From positions 62,001-126,000 of the forward strand of contig NZ_MRTH01000022.1 of assembly GCF_001956045.1 (NCBI RefSeq): a stretch of 64,000 bases of DNA, given 5' to 3'. Below the pieces are notes generated by a model that saw only the letters and a list, made by a program, of their open reading frames with translations, had not been told where the DNA came from and searched no databases. A program made the position numbers and the translations under genes. Shown piece by piece: positions 24,291 through 33,852 of the stretch (positions within the stretch are counted from its first letter, which is position 1; each line of letters opens with the position of its first letter). Source of the DNA: Paenibacillus sp. FSL H7-0331 (lineage in GTDB: Bacteria; Bacillota; Bacilli; Paenibacillales; NBRC-103111).

Positions 24291-26333
24291 TTGAAAACAT
24301 CCAAATGGTTGATCGTGGGATTTCTGCTGCTGCTGCTACTCATTACCGGCTGCCGGAACGAAGCATCCAAACCTAAAGCGATGACGTCCGAGCAGGTTTT
24401 CGATTCTTATATGGCCGCGTGGCAAAAGGGACAATATGAAGACATGTATGCGATGCTGTCGTCAGATTCCCAAACCAGACTATCGCTAGAGCTGTTCGTT
24501 AAGCGCTACTCCTCCATTTATGAAGGAATCGGGATGAGTCAGCTGCACATCGAAAGGACAACTCTCCCAGCTCCTACCAAGCCAACTCCCGCGCCAGAGG
24601 ATAAAGCTACTTATACTTACCATGCTTCGCTTATGACGATTGCAGGTCCCATTGAATTTAATTATCAAGCAAAGTTAATCAAGGATAACTCAACCATGTA
24701 TTGGAAGGTAGACTGGAATCCTTCACTTATTTTCCCCGCTATGAAGGACAATGATAAGGTAACTGTACGTACCACTAAGGCGATGAGGGGTGAAATATAT
24801 GATAGGAATGGGGAAGGGCTGGCGATTAATGGCAGCTTGATCATTCTTGGATTAGCCGCGGATCGTTTAGGCCCGGATGCTGAAAAGACGGTTCAATCGG
24901 TTGCTCAATATTTGGGATTATCAACGGATGAGGTTAACAAAAAGCTAAAGGCTTCCTGGGTAAAACCCGGTAATTTTGTTCCAATTGGTTCTACCGACGG
25001 TAAGGGAGTCATGGCTTTTCAAGGCATAGAGGGCGTCTCCTTTCAGCAAAAAAAGATCCGCACCTACCCACTTGCCGAAGCGGCCGCCCATTTGACTGGC
25101 TACGTTCAAGGGATTAACGCAGAAGAACTGGCCAAGCTAAAGGATCAAGGCTACGGTCCTGATGACCAGTTGGGCAAGGCAGGGCTGGAGCAGCTGTTCG
25201 ATAAAAGCTTAAAGGGCCAGGACGGAGTGCGAATCGTGATCATTGATGAGAATGGGGCTACTCGTGAAACGTTGGCATCTAAGGAGACGGTAGCGGGAGA
25301 GAATGTCCAAACCACAATCGATAGCGGACTGCAAAGGGCGATCTACGAGCAGTATCAAGGAGATGCGGGTTCTGCCTCTGCTTTACAGCCGCAGAGCGGT
25401 GAAATATTGGCATTGGTCAGCAGCCCTGCGTATGATCCTAATCTGTTTGTATCGGGGCTTTCGGCTGAGCAATGGAACAAGTGGAATGGGGATCCTAATA
25501 TTCCGCTCCTTAACCGTTTTACAAAGCTGTATTCACCGGGCTCGATTTTTAAAACCGTTACAGCGGCCGTAGGCTTGAACGCAGGTGTGTCCTCTCCAGA
25601 TCTCGTCAGAAATATTCAAGGCTTATACTGGACAAAGGATGCATCATGGGGCAATTATTATGTAACACGTGACCGGGATGTGCCCAATGAAAATTTACGC
25701 GATGCGCTGGTTTTCTCGGATAATATATTTTTTGCTCAGGAAGCGCTTGCGATGGGAAAAGATACATTCTACAATGGCGCTTACAAATTCGGTTTTGGAG
25801 AGCCGCTGCCGCTTCCGTACCCATTCCCGCGATCCAGTCTGGCCAATCAGGGGATCAAGAGCGACATTCAGCTTGCCGATTCGGCTTACGGACAAGGAGA
25901 AGTCCAGATGAGTCCGCTTCATGTAGCGTTGTCCTATACGCCTATAATTAACCAAGGCAATGTGGTTGCACCGTTATTGGTGAAATCAGCTTCCAACCCG
26001 GCAGACACCATATGGAAGCGGGATGTTATTAGACCAGAGGTTGCCGAGATTGTGCGTCAGGATCTCGTGGAGGCCGTCCGGAACCCGAAGGGTTTTGCTC
26101 ATGGTGCTTACATATCAGGCATGAACATCGCAGGTAAGACAGGTACAGCGGAATTAAAGCAAAAGAAGGGCGAGGACGGGTTGGAGAATGGCTGGTTTAT
26201 CGAGTTCGATGCCACTCTTAATCAATTGCTGCTGACGATGATGGTTGAGGATGTGAAGAAGCGGGGTGGCAGTGGTTATGTGGTAGCCAAAGCGAAAAAG
26301 GTATTTCTCAAATATGGGAAAACAACATGGTGA
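24291..26333 (+). CDS. PBP2a/MecA-like class B penicillin-binding lipoprotein
   Basis: A 680-residue extracytoplasmic transpeptidase: lipobox LITGC, an NTF2-like MecA_N domain (about residues 35-145), a PBP dimerisation domain (about 155-320, with MRGEIYDRNGEGLA) and a transpeptidase domain. Active-site motifs: S418-I-F-K421, S476-D-N478 and K616-T-G618. The same architecture is found in B. subtilis PbpC (PBP3) and staphylococcal PBP2a, low-affinity enzymes that cross-link the wall when others are blocked. Start is TTG 24291 behind AAGGGGG. Its promoter matches that of the class D beta-lactamase, pointing to joint induction. Confidence 0.93.
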   Translation: MKTSKWLIVGFLLLLLLITGCRNEASKPKAMTSEQVFDSYMAAWQKGQYEDMYAMLSSDSQTRLSLELFVKRYSSIYEGIGMSQLHIERTTLPAPTKPTPAPEDKATYTYHASLMTIAGPIEFNYQAKLIKDNSTMYWKVDWNPSLIFPAMKDNDKVTVRTTKAMRGEIYDRNGEGLAINGSLIILGLAADRLGPDAEKTVQSVAQYLGLSTDEVNKKLKASWVKPGNFVPIGSTDGKGVMAFQGIEGVSFQQKKIRTYPLAEAAAHLTGYVQGINAEELAKLKDQGYGPDDQLGKAGLEQLFDKSLKGQDGVRIVIIDENGATRETLASKETVAGENVQTTIDSGLQRAIYEQYQGDAGSASALQPQSGEILALVSSPAYDPNLFVSGLSAEQWNKWNGDPNIPLLNRFTKLYSPGSIFKTVTAAVGLNAGVSSPDLVRNIQGLYWTKDASWGNYYVTRDRDVPNENLRDALVFSDNIFFAQEALAMGKDTFYNGAYKFGFGEPLPLPYPFPRSSLANQGIKSDIQLADSAYGQGEVQMSPLHVALSYTPIINQGNVVAPLLVKSASNPADTIWKRDVIRPEVAEIVRQDLVEAVRNPKGFAHGAYISGMNIAGKTGTAELKQKKGEDGLENGWFIEFDATLNQLLLTMMVEDVKKRGGSGYVVAKAKKVFLKYGKTTW

Positions 26334-26505
26334 ATGGGTCGGGATATTACGGAAGTGCTACACAATAGTTCCATACATTTTCGTGCGCGAAAACCATTTC
26401 CCTCGATAACGCTAAGAGGTTGGCGAAAATTGGTTCTCATAAGGTATAATAGAAAAATATTCCATAGCAAAGGACCATAGACCATGACTCGAAGGAGGAG
26501 ATAAG

Positions 26506-27273
26506 ATGCTTAGGAGAAAATGTCTGGCCGCTTATTTCGCTTCATGGACGATCGTACTCTTGGTGTCGTTCCCATTCATGGCTGTGGGAGGGTCAGCTTG
26601 GTATGCGGCTAGCAACTATGCATCGTGGGCCTCTGTCATTGCCATGTATGCGGTACCAAGTATATTTCTTTACGGCATTCTTGTTTCATCACTTACGGAA
26701 GTAGCAATTAGAAAAGTGAAGGTAATGGGTCCGGGCGAATGGTTAATATCCGGTCTTATCCACGTTGTCCTTGGGTTCTTATTTGGTATTATATTTCAAT
26801 CTTCTTTATTTAGCATCATGGGCGGCACAGCGGCGATTCTTTTTTTCGGTTTTGACAGGTTGATCCTCCGTTTCTTGCCACTTGTCAAGCGGGGAACGCG
26901 CGTATTACTGATAACTGCACCTCTTGTTCTTTTTGGGATTTTTGTGGGTACTTTACACGTGTCTTCACCGCCGAAGCCACCGTTTACCGCCGTGGATGCA
27001 GTCAATTTTGCGACTTCCGGCAGCGGGACCACCATCGACAGGTTCCCCAAACAAGTCGGAATGCAGAAATTACAGGTCGACGGCTATGATGTTGAAAGAG
27101 AAACGGCGATCGAGGAAACTGACGTAAAGGAACAGTACATAGTTCATTTCATTGAGCGTTGGAGTAAAGAAGGAGTAACTGGAGAACAGCAGATGCTCTA
27201 TGAAGTCAGCCGTGGGACGATGGGAGGGAAAGGGGGAAGTGGAACAGAACCTCCTTACCTGCGTACACAATAG
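26506..27273 (+). CDS. Polytopic membrane protein of unknown function
   Basis: A 255-residue protein with five hydrophobic segments (about residues 9-30, 45-65, 80-100, 105-120 and 130-150), then a 100-residue soluble C-terminal part with no motif I recognise (GSGTTIDRFPKQVGM, then YIVHFIERWSKEG). AAGGAGG precedes the ATG. A TATAAT at 26445-26450 suggests a separate promoter, though it has no ideal -35. It follows the MecA-like gene by 172 bases; no functional tie is visible. Confidence 0.7.
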   Translation: MLRRKCLAAYFASWTIVLLVSFPFMAVGGSAWYAASNYASWASVIAMYAVPSIFLYGILVSSLTEVAIRKVKVMGPGEWLISGLIHVVLGFLFGIIFQSSLFSIMGGTAAILFFGFDRLILRFLPLVKRGTRVLLITAPLVLFGIFVGTLHVSSPPKPPFTAVDAVNFATSGSGTTIDRFPKQVGMQKLQVDGYDVERETAIEETDVKEQYIVHFIERWSKEGVTGEQQMLYEVSRGTMGGKGGSGTEPPYLRTQ

Positions 27274-27354
27274 GAAGAATAATGTATTCATGACTGTGCT
27301 TAATGATTATGAGCTTATTTACTGATGTGAATGAGTAAGAGATAGGAGGTCACT

Positions 27355-27945
27355 TTGGTTAAAATCGGAACCATCATTTTTCTGAACGGCACTTCTAGTG
27401 CAGGGAAAACAAGTATTTCTAAAGAGCTTATTCAGCTGCTTGACGAAGATTTTATTTACCTATCCGTCGATAATGCGATTGCTGGTGTCAATGACATGTT
27501 GATGAGTATGTTTGGCGATCACATGTCCAGAGAAGAAATAGAAACAATTGAAAGAGAAGAAATGATAGAAAATCCAGTCATATCGCTTTTTCATCATTAT
27601 ATGATGGCTTTTTCAAGGGTAGGCAAGAATATGATTGTTGATCATGTACTGATTGAGCCAAGCTGGTTGGAGGAATGTGTCCAATTATTACATAACACAC
27701 AAGCCTTTTTTATCGGTGTTCACTGTCCGCTTGATGAACTGGAACGTAGGGAACAAGAACGAGGAGATAGATCCATTGGACTCGCCAAAGCCCAATTTGA
27801 TATCGTGCACCACCATCACAGATATGATCTTGAAGTCGATTCGCATGATAACTCAATCCGGGAATGTGCAATTATGATCAAAGAATTTATTTTAACCAAT
27901 CAACCACGAGCTTTCAAAGAGCTTCATTTTCTGAGGAGCGGGTAG
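27355..27945 (+). CDS. Chloramphenicol phosphotransferase-like P-loop kinase
   Basis: A 196-residue P-loop enzyme with Walker A GTSSAGKTS (about residues 11-19), acidic VDNAI and IVDHVL strands, and ERREQERGDR followed by a VHxxxxYDLEVD end, the pattern of the CPT family. Streptomyces CPT phosphorylates chloramphenicol; most homologues in Bacillales have no proven substrate, so resistance should not be assumed. TTG 27355 lies five bases after AGGAGG. The next kinase gene starts two bases after its stop, so the two are an operon. Confidence 0.85.
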   Translation: MVKIGTIIFLNGTSSAGKTSISKELIQLLDEDFIYLSVDNAIAGVNDMLMSMFGDHMSREEIETIEREEMIENPVISLFHHYMMAFSRVGKNMIVDHVLIEPSWLEECVQLLHNTQAFFIGVHCPLDELERREQERGDRSIGLAKAQFDIVHHHHRYDLEVDSHDNSIRECAIMIKEFILTNQPRAFKELHFLRSG

Positions 27946-27946
27946 T

Positions 27947-28540
27947 TTGGAGGATCATATAACGAGCTTATTTAAATGTATACCCAAGTTAAAGACAGGC
28001 AATCGATTTATTGTAGGAATAGACGGACTAAGTCGTTCGGGAAAAACGACACTCGTAGAGAAGTTTAGTCGGAAATTGACCGGGGAGCACATCGAGGTTT
28101 GCATCTTTCATATAGACGATTATATTGTGGAACGTAGCAAACGTTACGATACAGGCTCTGAAGAGTGGTTTGAATATTATTACTTACAGTGGGACACTGA
28201 ATGGTTAAAGCGAAATTTGTTCAAGAAACTAAAGGAAACTAGCCAGCTCAAGCTCCCCATATACGATAATGAATCTGATACACATCGCATACAGAACATA
28301 ATAATTCCCGAGACATGTGTTATTGTCATAGAAGGAGTTTTTCTGCAACGTGAGGAGTGGAGAGGTTTATACGATTATATCGCTTATCTGGATTGCCCAC
28401 GGAGTAAAAGATTATTACGTGAAAGTGAACTCACCCAAAGGAACATGGAAAAGATGAGAAACCGATATTGGAAGGCAGAAGATTATTATTTACAGACAGT
28501 CCTCCCAACAAAACAAGCTCATTTGGTTCTAAACAATTAA
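27947..28540 (+). CDS. Uridine kinase-like P-loop NTPase
   Basis: A 197-residue cytosolic kinase: Walker A GIDGLSRSGKTT (about residues 24-35), HIDDYI as the substrate and metal strand, and VIVIEGVFLQ as the Walker B-like strand. These are hallmarks of the Udk/PRK family, although the sequence is divergent and the substrate is unknown. TTG 27947 is used, with GAGGAGCGGG about seven bases upstream inside the preceding gene. Co-transcribed with the CPT-like gene. Confidence 0.8.
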   Translation: MEDHITSLFKCIPKLKTGNRFIVGIDGLSRSGKTTLVEKFSRKLTGEHIEVCIFHIDDYIVERSKRYDTGSEEWFEYYYLQWDTEWLKRNLFKKLKETSQLKLPIYDNESDTHRIQNIIIPETCVIVIEGVFLQREEWRGLYDYIAYLDCPRSKRLLRESELTQRNMEKMRNRYWKAEDYYLQTVLPTKQAHLVLNN

Positions 28541-28579
28541 TGGAGCAGCCATATGTCATTAGGACAAGATTATTGCAAG

Positions 28580-28609
28580 AAAGCACTTACTTAGGGTAGG
28601 TGCTTTTTT
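28580..28609 (+). terminator. Terminator after the kinase pair
   Basis: AAAGCACTTAC pairs with GTAGGTGCTTT around TTAGG and runs into seven T residues. The following 170 bases (28610-28778) are AT-rich and show nothing I can support. Confidence 0.85.
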
Positions 28610-28778
28610 ATTTTATAAACATAAAAAAATATATAATTCGATGAATGTGGGAATTTCCGTATTTAGGAATACAGTGTCTACTTGCGCAATCACCCGAAAA
28701 TAAGCAATAAACTGAGAAATATGAAGCTACTAGCAGGAATATCCAGATAAACAAGCAAAAATAGGTAAAAACAGGCTT

Positions 28779-28816
28779 TGATAAAGATTCTCATTCTCAT
28801 AGTAGTTAGATATAAT
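28779..28816 (+). promoter_or_regulatory. Fur box and promoter of the TrmB-type gene
   Basis: TGATAAAGATTCTCATTCTCA (28779-28799) is a near match to the palindromic Fur box. It overlaps the -35 region of a promoter whose -10 is TATAAT (28811-28816), so iron-loaded Fur would block it. The gene starts 20 bases further on. Confidence 0.75.
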
Positions 28817-28836
28817 ACTACCTGTGAGGTGTTACG

Positions 28837-29649
28837 ATGGATTCCGTTACCGAATTATTGTGCCATTTTGGTTTTAGCAAAAATGAAGCACGGGTGTATG
28901 TGGCATTGATGCAGGAAACTTCGGCGACTGGTTATCAAATCAGCAAAAGCACGGGCATATCGCGGGCTGAAGTATACCGGGTACTGGGCAACCTTGCAGA
29001 TAAAGGCGCAGTTGTGTGGCAGCAGACGGAACCCGCTTTGTACATGGCGGTTGAGCCAGAATCTTATCTGGATCGTCTTGAATCCCAATTCAACCACAAT
29101 CTTCAGAAGGTGCGCGAAGAATTGAAGGAGATCAATCGGCAAACAAGCAACGATACGATCGTGTATATCAAGGGATACGATCATATATTGCACAAGGCCA
29201 AAGAGATGATCGCTTCCACACGGTACGAGCTATATATCCGCTGCGGTGCGACACTCGCTGCTCTGCTGCAGGATGATTTGAAAAAGCTGTCCGACAGGGG
29301 GGTGAAGGTACGAATACTAGCGTATGGTGATTTTTCGATGGAAGGTATCCAAGTCGTGACGCATCCGCTTCGTCATGATGAAGTTCATCGCCATAGGGTA
29401 TCACAGCTGCTGCTGATCAGCGATATCCGTAAAATGCTCGTAGGTCAGCTGGAGCCTGAGAGTTCAGGTACGGTAATGGGTACATACAGTGAAAGCCCGG
29501 AAATTATACATATCATGCGGGAAATGATGCGATCAGGCTTCCATTTGACGATTTTGGCGAACGAAAGCGATGTCCTCTCCCGATTTATGGGGGAACACGA
29601 GCTGTTCAAGGAAATCTATAAGGATGGTTCGATCCTGAGGTACGAATAG
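28837..29649 (+). CDS. TrmB-family transcriptional regulator
   Basis: A 270-residue regulator: N-terminal winged helix (residues 1-75; FSKNEARVYVALM, TGISRAEVYRVLGNL), a coiled-coil linker, then a phospholipase-D-like sensor domain typical of TrmB proteins in Bacillales (TRYELYIRC, VRILAYGD). TrmB proteins usually bind sugars or other ligands; here the setting is a Fur-controlled uptake locus. GAGGTG sits five bases before ATG. Both this gene and the downstream methyltransferase operon carry Fur boxes, so it probably adds a second input to the same locus. Confidence 0.87.
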   Translation: MDSVTELLCHFGFSKNEARVYVALMQETSATGYQISKSTGISRAEVYRVLGNLADKGAVVWQQTEPALYMAVEPESYLDRLESQFNHNLQKVREELKEINRQTSNDTIVYIKGYDHILHKAKEMIASTRYELYIRCGATLAALLQDDLKKLSDRGVKVRILAYGDFSMEGIQVVTHPLRHDEVHRHRVSQLLLISDIRKMLVGQLEPESSGTVMGTYSESPEIIHIMREMMRSGFHLTILANESDVLSRFMGEHELFKEIYKDGSILRYE

Positions 29650-29690
29650 CCTGTCGACGTGGTCGGCAGCCATTTTTTTGCTTCTACATT

Positions 29691-29709
29691 GAGAATAATA
29701 ATCATTATC
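29691..29709 (+). promoter_or_regulatory. Fur box of the methyltransferase/ABC operon
   Basis: GAGAATAATAATCATTATC matches 17 of 19 positions of the classic Fur box GATAATGATAATCATTATC. It is followed within a few bases by the ribosome site GGAGGAG, so the transcript must start inside or just before it. Confidence 0.82.
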
Positions 29710-29726
29710 TTGGAGGAGAGATACTT

Positions 29727-30401
29727 ATGCATGCATCCGAATTGAACGAAATTGAAGTAAAAAATCTGGTGAAAAAGCATTGGAACGGCCGTGCCGCTGA
29801 ATTCGACCAGGGGCCGAGCCACGGTTTGTTAAATGAGGAACAGCATCAGGCATGGGTAGCCGTGTTAAGCCAGTTAGCTGGGAGCGAACCATTAAAGGTG
29901 CTCGATCTGGGCTGCGGTACAGGGTTTCTTTCTTTACTGCTGGCTAATATGGGACATGACGTTACAGGTCTTGATTTTGCCGAAGAAATGCTGCAGCTGG
30001 CTCGTGCAAAAGCGGATCAAGCTGGTTTGCCTATCAACTTCCTGTCGGGAGATGCTGAGCATACAGGTCTACCAGAAGGTGAATATGACCTGATCGTTGC
30101 GCGTCACTTAATCTGGACGCTGCCCCATCCTGCTGACGCTGTGGAGGAATGGACACGTTTACTTAAACCACAGGGACGTATCGCTTTGGTAGAAGGGCAG
30201 TGGGAGAATCAGGATGTGAAGGAGGAATACGAACAGATTCGCAGCCGGCTTCCGTTCTATGGCGGTCAACCGAGTGAACAGCTTGCTTCGTTTTTCCGCT
30301 CTAAAGGTTTGAATGAGGTTGCCATCCAGCCGCTGATGGAAGCGGCGCTGTGGGGCGGCATGCCTAAGCATCCACGTTATCTCGTTATTGCCCAGCGCTA
30401 G
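29727..30401 (+). CDS. Class I SAM-dependent methyltransferase
   Basis: A 224-residue Rossmann-fold methyltransferase (Methyltransf_11/25 type): motif I VLDLGCGTGF (about residues 57-66), acidic end of strand 2 in VTGLDF, motif post-II GDAEHTGLPEGEYDLI and motif III GRIALVEG. It is the first gene after a Fur box and precedes an Opp/Nik-type ABC operon. The substrate is unknown; modification of a metallophore, or of a metal-chelator complex after uptake, is possible from context. Confidence 0.85.
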   Translation: MHASELNEIEVKNLVKKHWNGRAAEFDQGPSHGLLNEEQHQAWVAVLSQLAGSEPLKVLDLGCGTGFLSLLLANMGHDVTGLDFAEEMLQLARAKADQAGLPINFLSGDAEHTGLPEGEYDLIVARHLIWTLPHPADAVEEWTRLLKPQGRIALVEGQWENQDVKEEYEQIRSRLPFYGGQPSEQLASFFRSKGLNEVAIQPLMEAALWGGMPKHPRYLVIAQR

Positions 30402-30409
30402 TAACAGTC

Positions 30410-30428
30410 GCCGGTCCTTGTGACCGGC
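30410..30428 (+). other. Intra-operon hairpin
   Basis: GCCGGTC and GACCGGC pair around five bases, between the methyltransferase and binding-protein genes, with no T tract. It probably tunes or stabilises the mRNA of the binding protein. Confidence 0.4.
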
Positions 30429-30465
30429 ATAATCCAATCATACATAATCGGGGGAATCAGCAATC

Positions 30466-32043
30466 ATGGTATTTTCACATAAAAGAAACCGTTGGACCAC
30501 GGCTTGCATGGCCTTGCTGCTCGTGGTATTGACCGCTTGCACGCAACAACCTGCGGCCCAACCAGCTACTACAGCCGTACCTCAGCAAAGTGATAAAGGG
30601 GCGGTGAGTACAGACAAGACCAAGGATCAGCTCGTTATTGTGCAAACGAATGAAACCAGAGATTTTACAACAATTGACCCTTATCAAAAAGATATAACGC
30701 TTCCGCGGACATTGATTTTCGATACGCTGCTGGTCAGAGGTCAGGATGGCAAGTTGGCTCCGTCGCTTGCGGAAAGCTACGAGTTCAAAGATAACAACTG
30801 GAGAATCAAGGTTAAAAAGGGAATTACGTTCCATAATGGCGATACCCTGAATGCTCAATCGGTCAAGGCGACTATCGATAAATTGATGTCCCCAGAGGTT
30901 CCCAAGAGCACATTCAAAACGCTGCTCGATGGTGTGACGGGAACGAACATTGTTGACGAGTACACGGTCGATATTATAACATCCTCGCCCAACTACGCTT
31001 TGATTAATTTTATGGTTGATCTGCCAATTCTATCGGCTAAACAGCTTGCGAACGGTGACGAGTACAAAACACAGCTGGTAGGAACCGGCCCCTATGTATT
31101 AAGCGATTGGAAGCGTGGAGAAGTCGCTACGCTGAAGGAAGCTCCGAACTACTGGGGAAAACGCCCGCCGTTCAAGTCCGTTGTTATCAAAAATGTTACG
31201 GACGAAGCTACACGTATGGCAGAGCTGCTGAGCGGTAATGCAGATATCGCTTCTGATCTTTCATCCACATCAATCAAGCGCGTTCAAGGGCAGTCCGGCT
31301 ATCAGATTGTATCCGAGCCCGGATTCCGTGTAACCTGGCAAAGCTATTTCTTTAAAGCTCCGTTTGATAATGCCAAGGTCCGTGAAGCTCTTTATTATGG
31401 AATCGACAAAGGAACATTGGCCAAAAATATGTACGGCGAATTTGCTTCACCAGCTGTTGCTCCAGTTACTAAAGCAGGCTCCGGCTTCGTAGAAGCGTAT
31501 CCTTTAAGTGACTACAATCCGGAAAAAGCCAAGTCTTTGCTGGCCGAATCCGGTGTCGCCATGCCGATATCCGTTAACCTGGATGTTACGCAGCGAGATA
31601 TTGATACAGCACAGGTGCTGCAGGCACAGCTGAAAAAGATCGGAATCGAAGCGAAAATTAATTTAATGGAAATCGGACCGATGCTAGATCCCAAACGCTA
31701 CGAGCAAAGCAATGCTGGATCGATTCTACTATTCTCGGGCTACGATAACCCTGACCGTGAGCTGTATCGTATTCTGGTAGCGGCGTTTAGCCAAAAATCA
31801 CTCTACAAAACATTCGGCTACCAGCTGGATTCGCAGGTCGAGCAATGGATCAAGGATTATGCCGCTGAACCGGATGAGAAAAAACGATTGGCCTTATCCA
31901 AGCAAATTCTCGATAAGTCGAAACAAGGTTCCCCTGTCAACTGGCTGATGTTCCCTCCTAATATTTACGGATTGTCTGGTAATATCGACTGGAAGCCGGA
32001 TGGAACAGGCAGAATCGATATTCATCAAATCAAGGTGAAATAG
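30466..32043 (+). CDS. SBP_5 family binding lipoprotein (Opp/Nik/Cnt-type)
   Basis: A 525-residue lipoprotein (signal peptide with LTACT lipobox) of the oligopeptide/nickel binding family: FDTLLVRGQDGKLAPSLAES and WRIKVKKGITFHNGD in the N-lobe, VREALYYGIDKGTLAKN in the C-lobe. It would capture the ligand outside the membrane and deliver it to the two permeases that follow. The order SBP, two permeases, two ATPases, MFS matches the staphylococcal cntABCDF-E layout and related metallophore systems. The Fur box supports a metal role; a peptide or nickel substrate cannot be excluded. Confidence 0.88.
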   Translation: MVFSHKRNRWTTACMALLLVVLTACTQQPAAQPATTAVPQQSDKGAVSTDKTKDQLVIVQTNETRDFTTIDPYQKDITLPRTLIFDTLLVRGQDGKLAPSLAESYEFKDNNWRIKVKKGITFHNGDTLNAQSVKATIDKLMSPEVPKSTFKTLLDGVTGTNIVDEYTVDIITSSPNYALINFMVDLPILSAKQLANGDEYKTQLVGTGPYVLSDWKRGEVATLKEAPNYWGKRPPFKSVVIKNVTDEATRMAELLSGNADIASDLSSTSIKRVQGQSGYQIVSEPGFRVTWQSYFFKAPFDNAKVREALYYGIDKGTLAKNMYGEFASPAVAPVTKAGSGFVEAYPLSDYNPEKAKSLLAESGVAMPISVNLDVTQRDIDTAQVLQAQLKKIGIEAKINLMEIGPMLDPKRYEQSNAGSILLFSGYDNPDRELYRILVAAFSQKSLYKTFGYQLDSQVEQWIKDYAAEPDEKKRLALSKQILDKSKQGSPVNWLMFPPNIYGLSGNIDWKPDGTGRIDIHQIKVK

Positions 32044-32044
32044 G

Positions 32045-32989
32045 ATGCATCAGGGAATGAAAGCGGCCGTACAACGTCTTGTTGTCGGCCTTTCCATCTT
32101 GCTTACGGTATCCAGTATTTTATTCTTTGTATCCAGCGCGATGGGCGATCCCATTCATTCTCTGCTTCCCCATGACGCCACGGAGGCAGAGAAGGATTTG
32201 CTGCGCAAAACGCTGGGTCTGGATGCTCCGGCGCTGGTAAGGTTCGGCTTGTATATCCTGAAGACGATAACGCTTCAATTCGGCAATTCTTATAAGCTCG
32301 GTGAACCCGTGTTGGATATTGCTCTTCCTTACTTATGGGCAACGATGAAGCTAATCGTGCTCGTGCTGCCTATTGGTATTGTCGGTGGGATCGGTGTCGG
32401 CTTTCTCGGCCTCTATTTACCGACTAAGCTGGACAGTCAATTGAATAAAGCACTGCTGATGCTGCACTCGATACCGGGTTTTGTTCCCTGCATCCTGGCT
32501 ATTGAGCTGTTCAGTGTACATCTAAAGTGGTTCCCTCCCTCGGGAAGTCAGGGAATACAATCGCTGGTGCTGCCGGTGCTGCTGCTTGCGGGTGCAGAAG
32601 CCATCAAGATTGGTCTGTTGTTCCGCTCCAAGCTGCAGGAGGTAGCCAAAGAAAAATTTGTTGTAACCGCGAGAGCTAAAAACGTAAGCACCTTCCGCTT
32701 TAGTGTTCACTATTTGCTGCGTCCAGCTCTGTCACTCATCTTTTCCTTTGTATCGATACAGGTGGGAGTTCTGCTTAGCAGCACGATCGTTGTAGAAACG
32801 ATTTTTTCTTATCCGGGCATCGGCAATTTGACGGTGGGAGCTATCGCCAGTCACGATCTCCCACTTATACAGGCATGCTTGGTTTTTACAACGCTTTTGT
32901 TTATAGTCTCGCGATTTTTGCTGGATATGCTTCATCCGCTCATTGACCCCAGGGTTAAACAAAATCAGGTGTGGGAGCGAAAAGAATAG
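32045..32989 (+). CDS. ABC permease, OppB/NikB type
   Basis: A 314-residue integral membrane protein with six helices and the inner-membrane coupling segment near ARAKNVSTFRFSVHYLLRPA, the EAA-type loop that contacts the ATPase. GDPIHSLLPHDATEAEKD after helix 1 is the usual DppB/OppB pattern. ATG lies one base after the stop of the binding protein (TAGGATG), so translation is coupled. The end overlaps the GTG start of the next permease (TAGTG). Confidence 0.9.
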   Translation: MHQGMKAAVQRLVVGLSILLTVSSILFFVSSAMGDPIHSLLPHDATEAEKDLLRKTLGLDAPALVRFGLYILKTITLQFGNSYKLGEPVLDIALPYLWATMKLIVLVLPIGIVGGIGVGFLGLYLPTKLDSQLNKALLMLHSIPGFVPCILAIELFSVHLKWFPPSGSQGIQSLVLPVLLLAGAEAIKIGLLFRSKLQEVAKEKFVVTARAKNVSTFRFSVHYLLRPALSLIFSFVSIQVGVLLSSTIVVETIFSYPGIGNLTVGAIASHDLPLIQACLVFTTLLFIVSRFLLDMLHPLIDPRVKQNQVWERKE

Positions 32990-33852
32990 TGAACACTTCA
33001 AACCGCTACTGGATGATACTGCTATCCGCAGCTGTCGTATTTATCGTATTGTCTCTCATCTATATGCAATGGTTCGCACATGATCCGACCACACCGTTCG
33101 AGGGTCCAAAGCTGGATCCGCCCTCGGCCGATTTTTGGCTCGGTACCGATCACCTTGGCAGGGATGTGAGCAGCCGGCTTATATATGCGACCTATCTGAC
33201 ACTTGGACTGGCGCTGCTCGCGGTACTGCTGGCTATGACGGCAGGTACGCTGCTCGGCATGCTGGCCGGGTATAACGTAGTGCCTTTGCTGACACCGCTA
33301 ATTTTGTTTGTCGGGCAAATTTCAATCGTATTTCCGGTTCGTATGCTGCCGCTGCTCATTATTACGATATTTGGCAACGGACCGCTGGGAATGGTTCTAT
33401 CGATGGCTTTTTCCATCTGGGGTCAATTTTTTTGGCTTATTCATGACGAAACGAAAGCACTGCGGGGAAGGGGATTTATTCGGGCAGGCTTTATGCTCGG
33501 CAGCAGCAAGTGGGGCATAGTTCGTCTGCATATTTTACCTCATCTGCTGCCCACCGTCGTGCTGCTATCCACCATCTGCTTCCGTACGGCGATTGGTGTG
33601 ATCTCTACGTTAAGCTTTCTTGGGATTGGTATCAGTCCGCCGACACCGACATGGGGATCGATGATTGCGGATGGACATCCTTATATTATACAGGCCTGGT
33701 GGACGATCGTATTTCCGACATTGGCGTTGGCTTGCTCGATATTAATGGTCAATAGCATAGGCAGCAAGCTCGAACAAAGATGGAAGCATGCCGATACATC
33801 GAAACTGGAAAGGCGGGAACTCGGTGAGCTCAATACCACAACCTCTATTTGA
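32989..33852 (+). CDS. ABC permease, OppC/NikC type
   Basis: A 287-residue membrane protein with an N-terminal helix, the WLGTDHLGRDVSSRLIY motif that marks OppC/DppC proteins, four or five further helices and an EAA-type loop around RAGFMLGSSKWGIVRLHILPH. GTG 32989 shares a base with the TAG of the upstream gene and has GGGAG 11 bases ahead; a longer GTG start at 32971 is open but less likely. Forms the channel together with the preceding permease. Confidence 0.9.
   Translation: MNTSNRYWMILLSAAVVFIVLSLIYMQWFAHDPTTPFEGPKLDPPSADFWLGTDHLGRDVSSRLIYATYLTLGLALLAVLLAMTAGTLLGMLAGYNVVPLLTPLILFVGQISIVFPVRMLPLLIITIFGNGPLGMVLSMAFSIWGQFFWLIHDETKALRGRGFIRAGFMLGSSKWGIVRLHILPHLLPTVVLLSTICFRTAIGVISTLSFLGIGISPPTPTWGSMIADGHPYIIQAWWTIVFPTLALACSILMVNSIGSKLEQRWKHADTSKLERRELGELNTTTSI

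Noticed and set aside
26334..26485. A roughly 49-codon open frame after the MecA-like gene
   Set aside because: No ribosome site, and the stretch contains the TATAAT of the next gene; it looks like open non-coding sequence.
27355..27945. Chloramphenicol resistance
   Set aside because: Family membership is clear but most CPT-like proteins in Bacillales have unknown substrates and no resistance context is visible.
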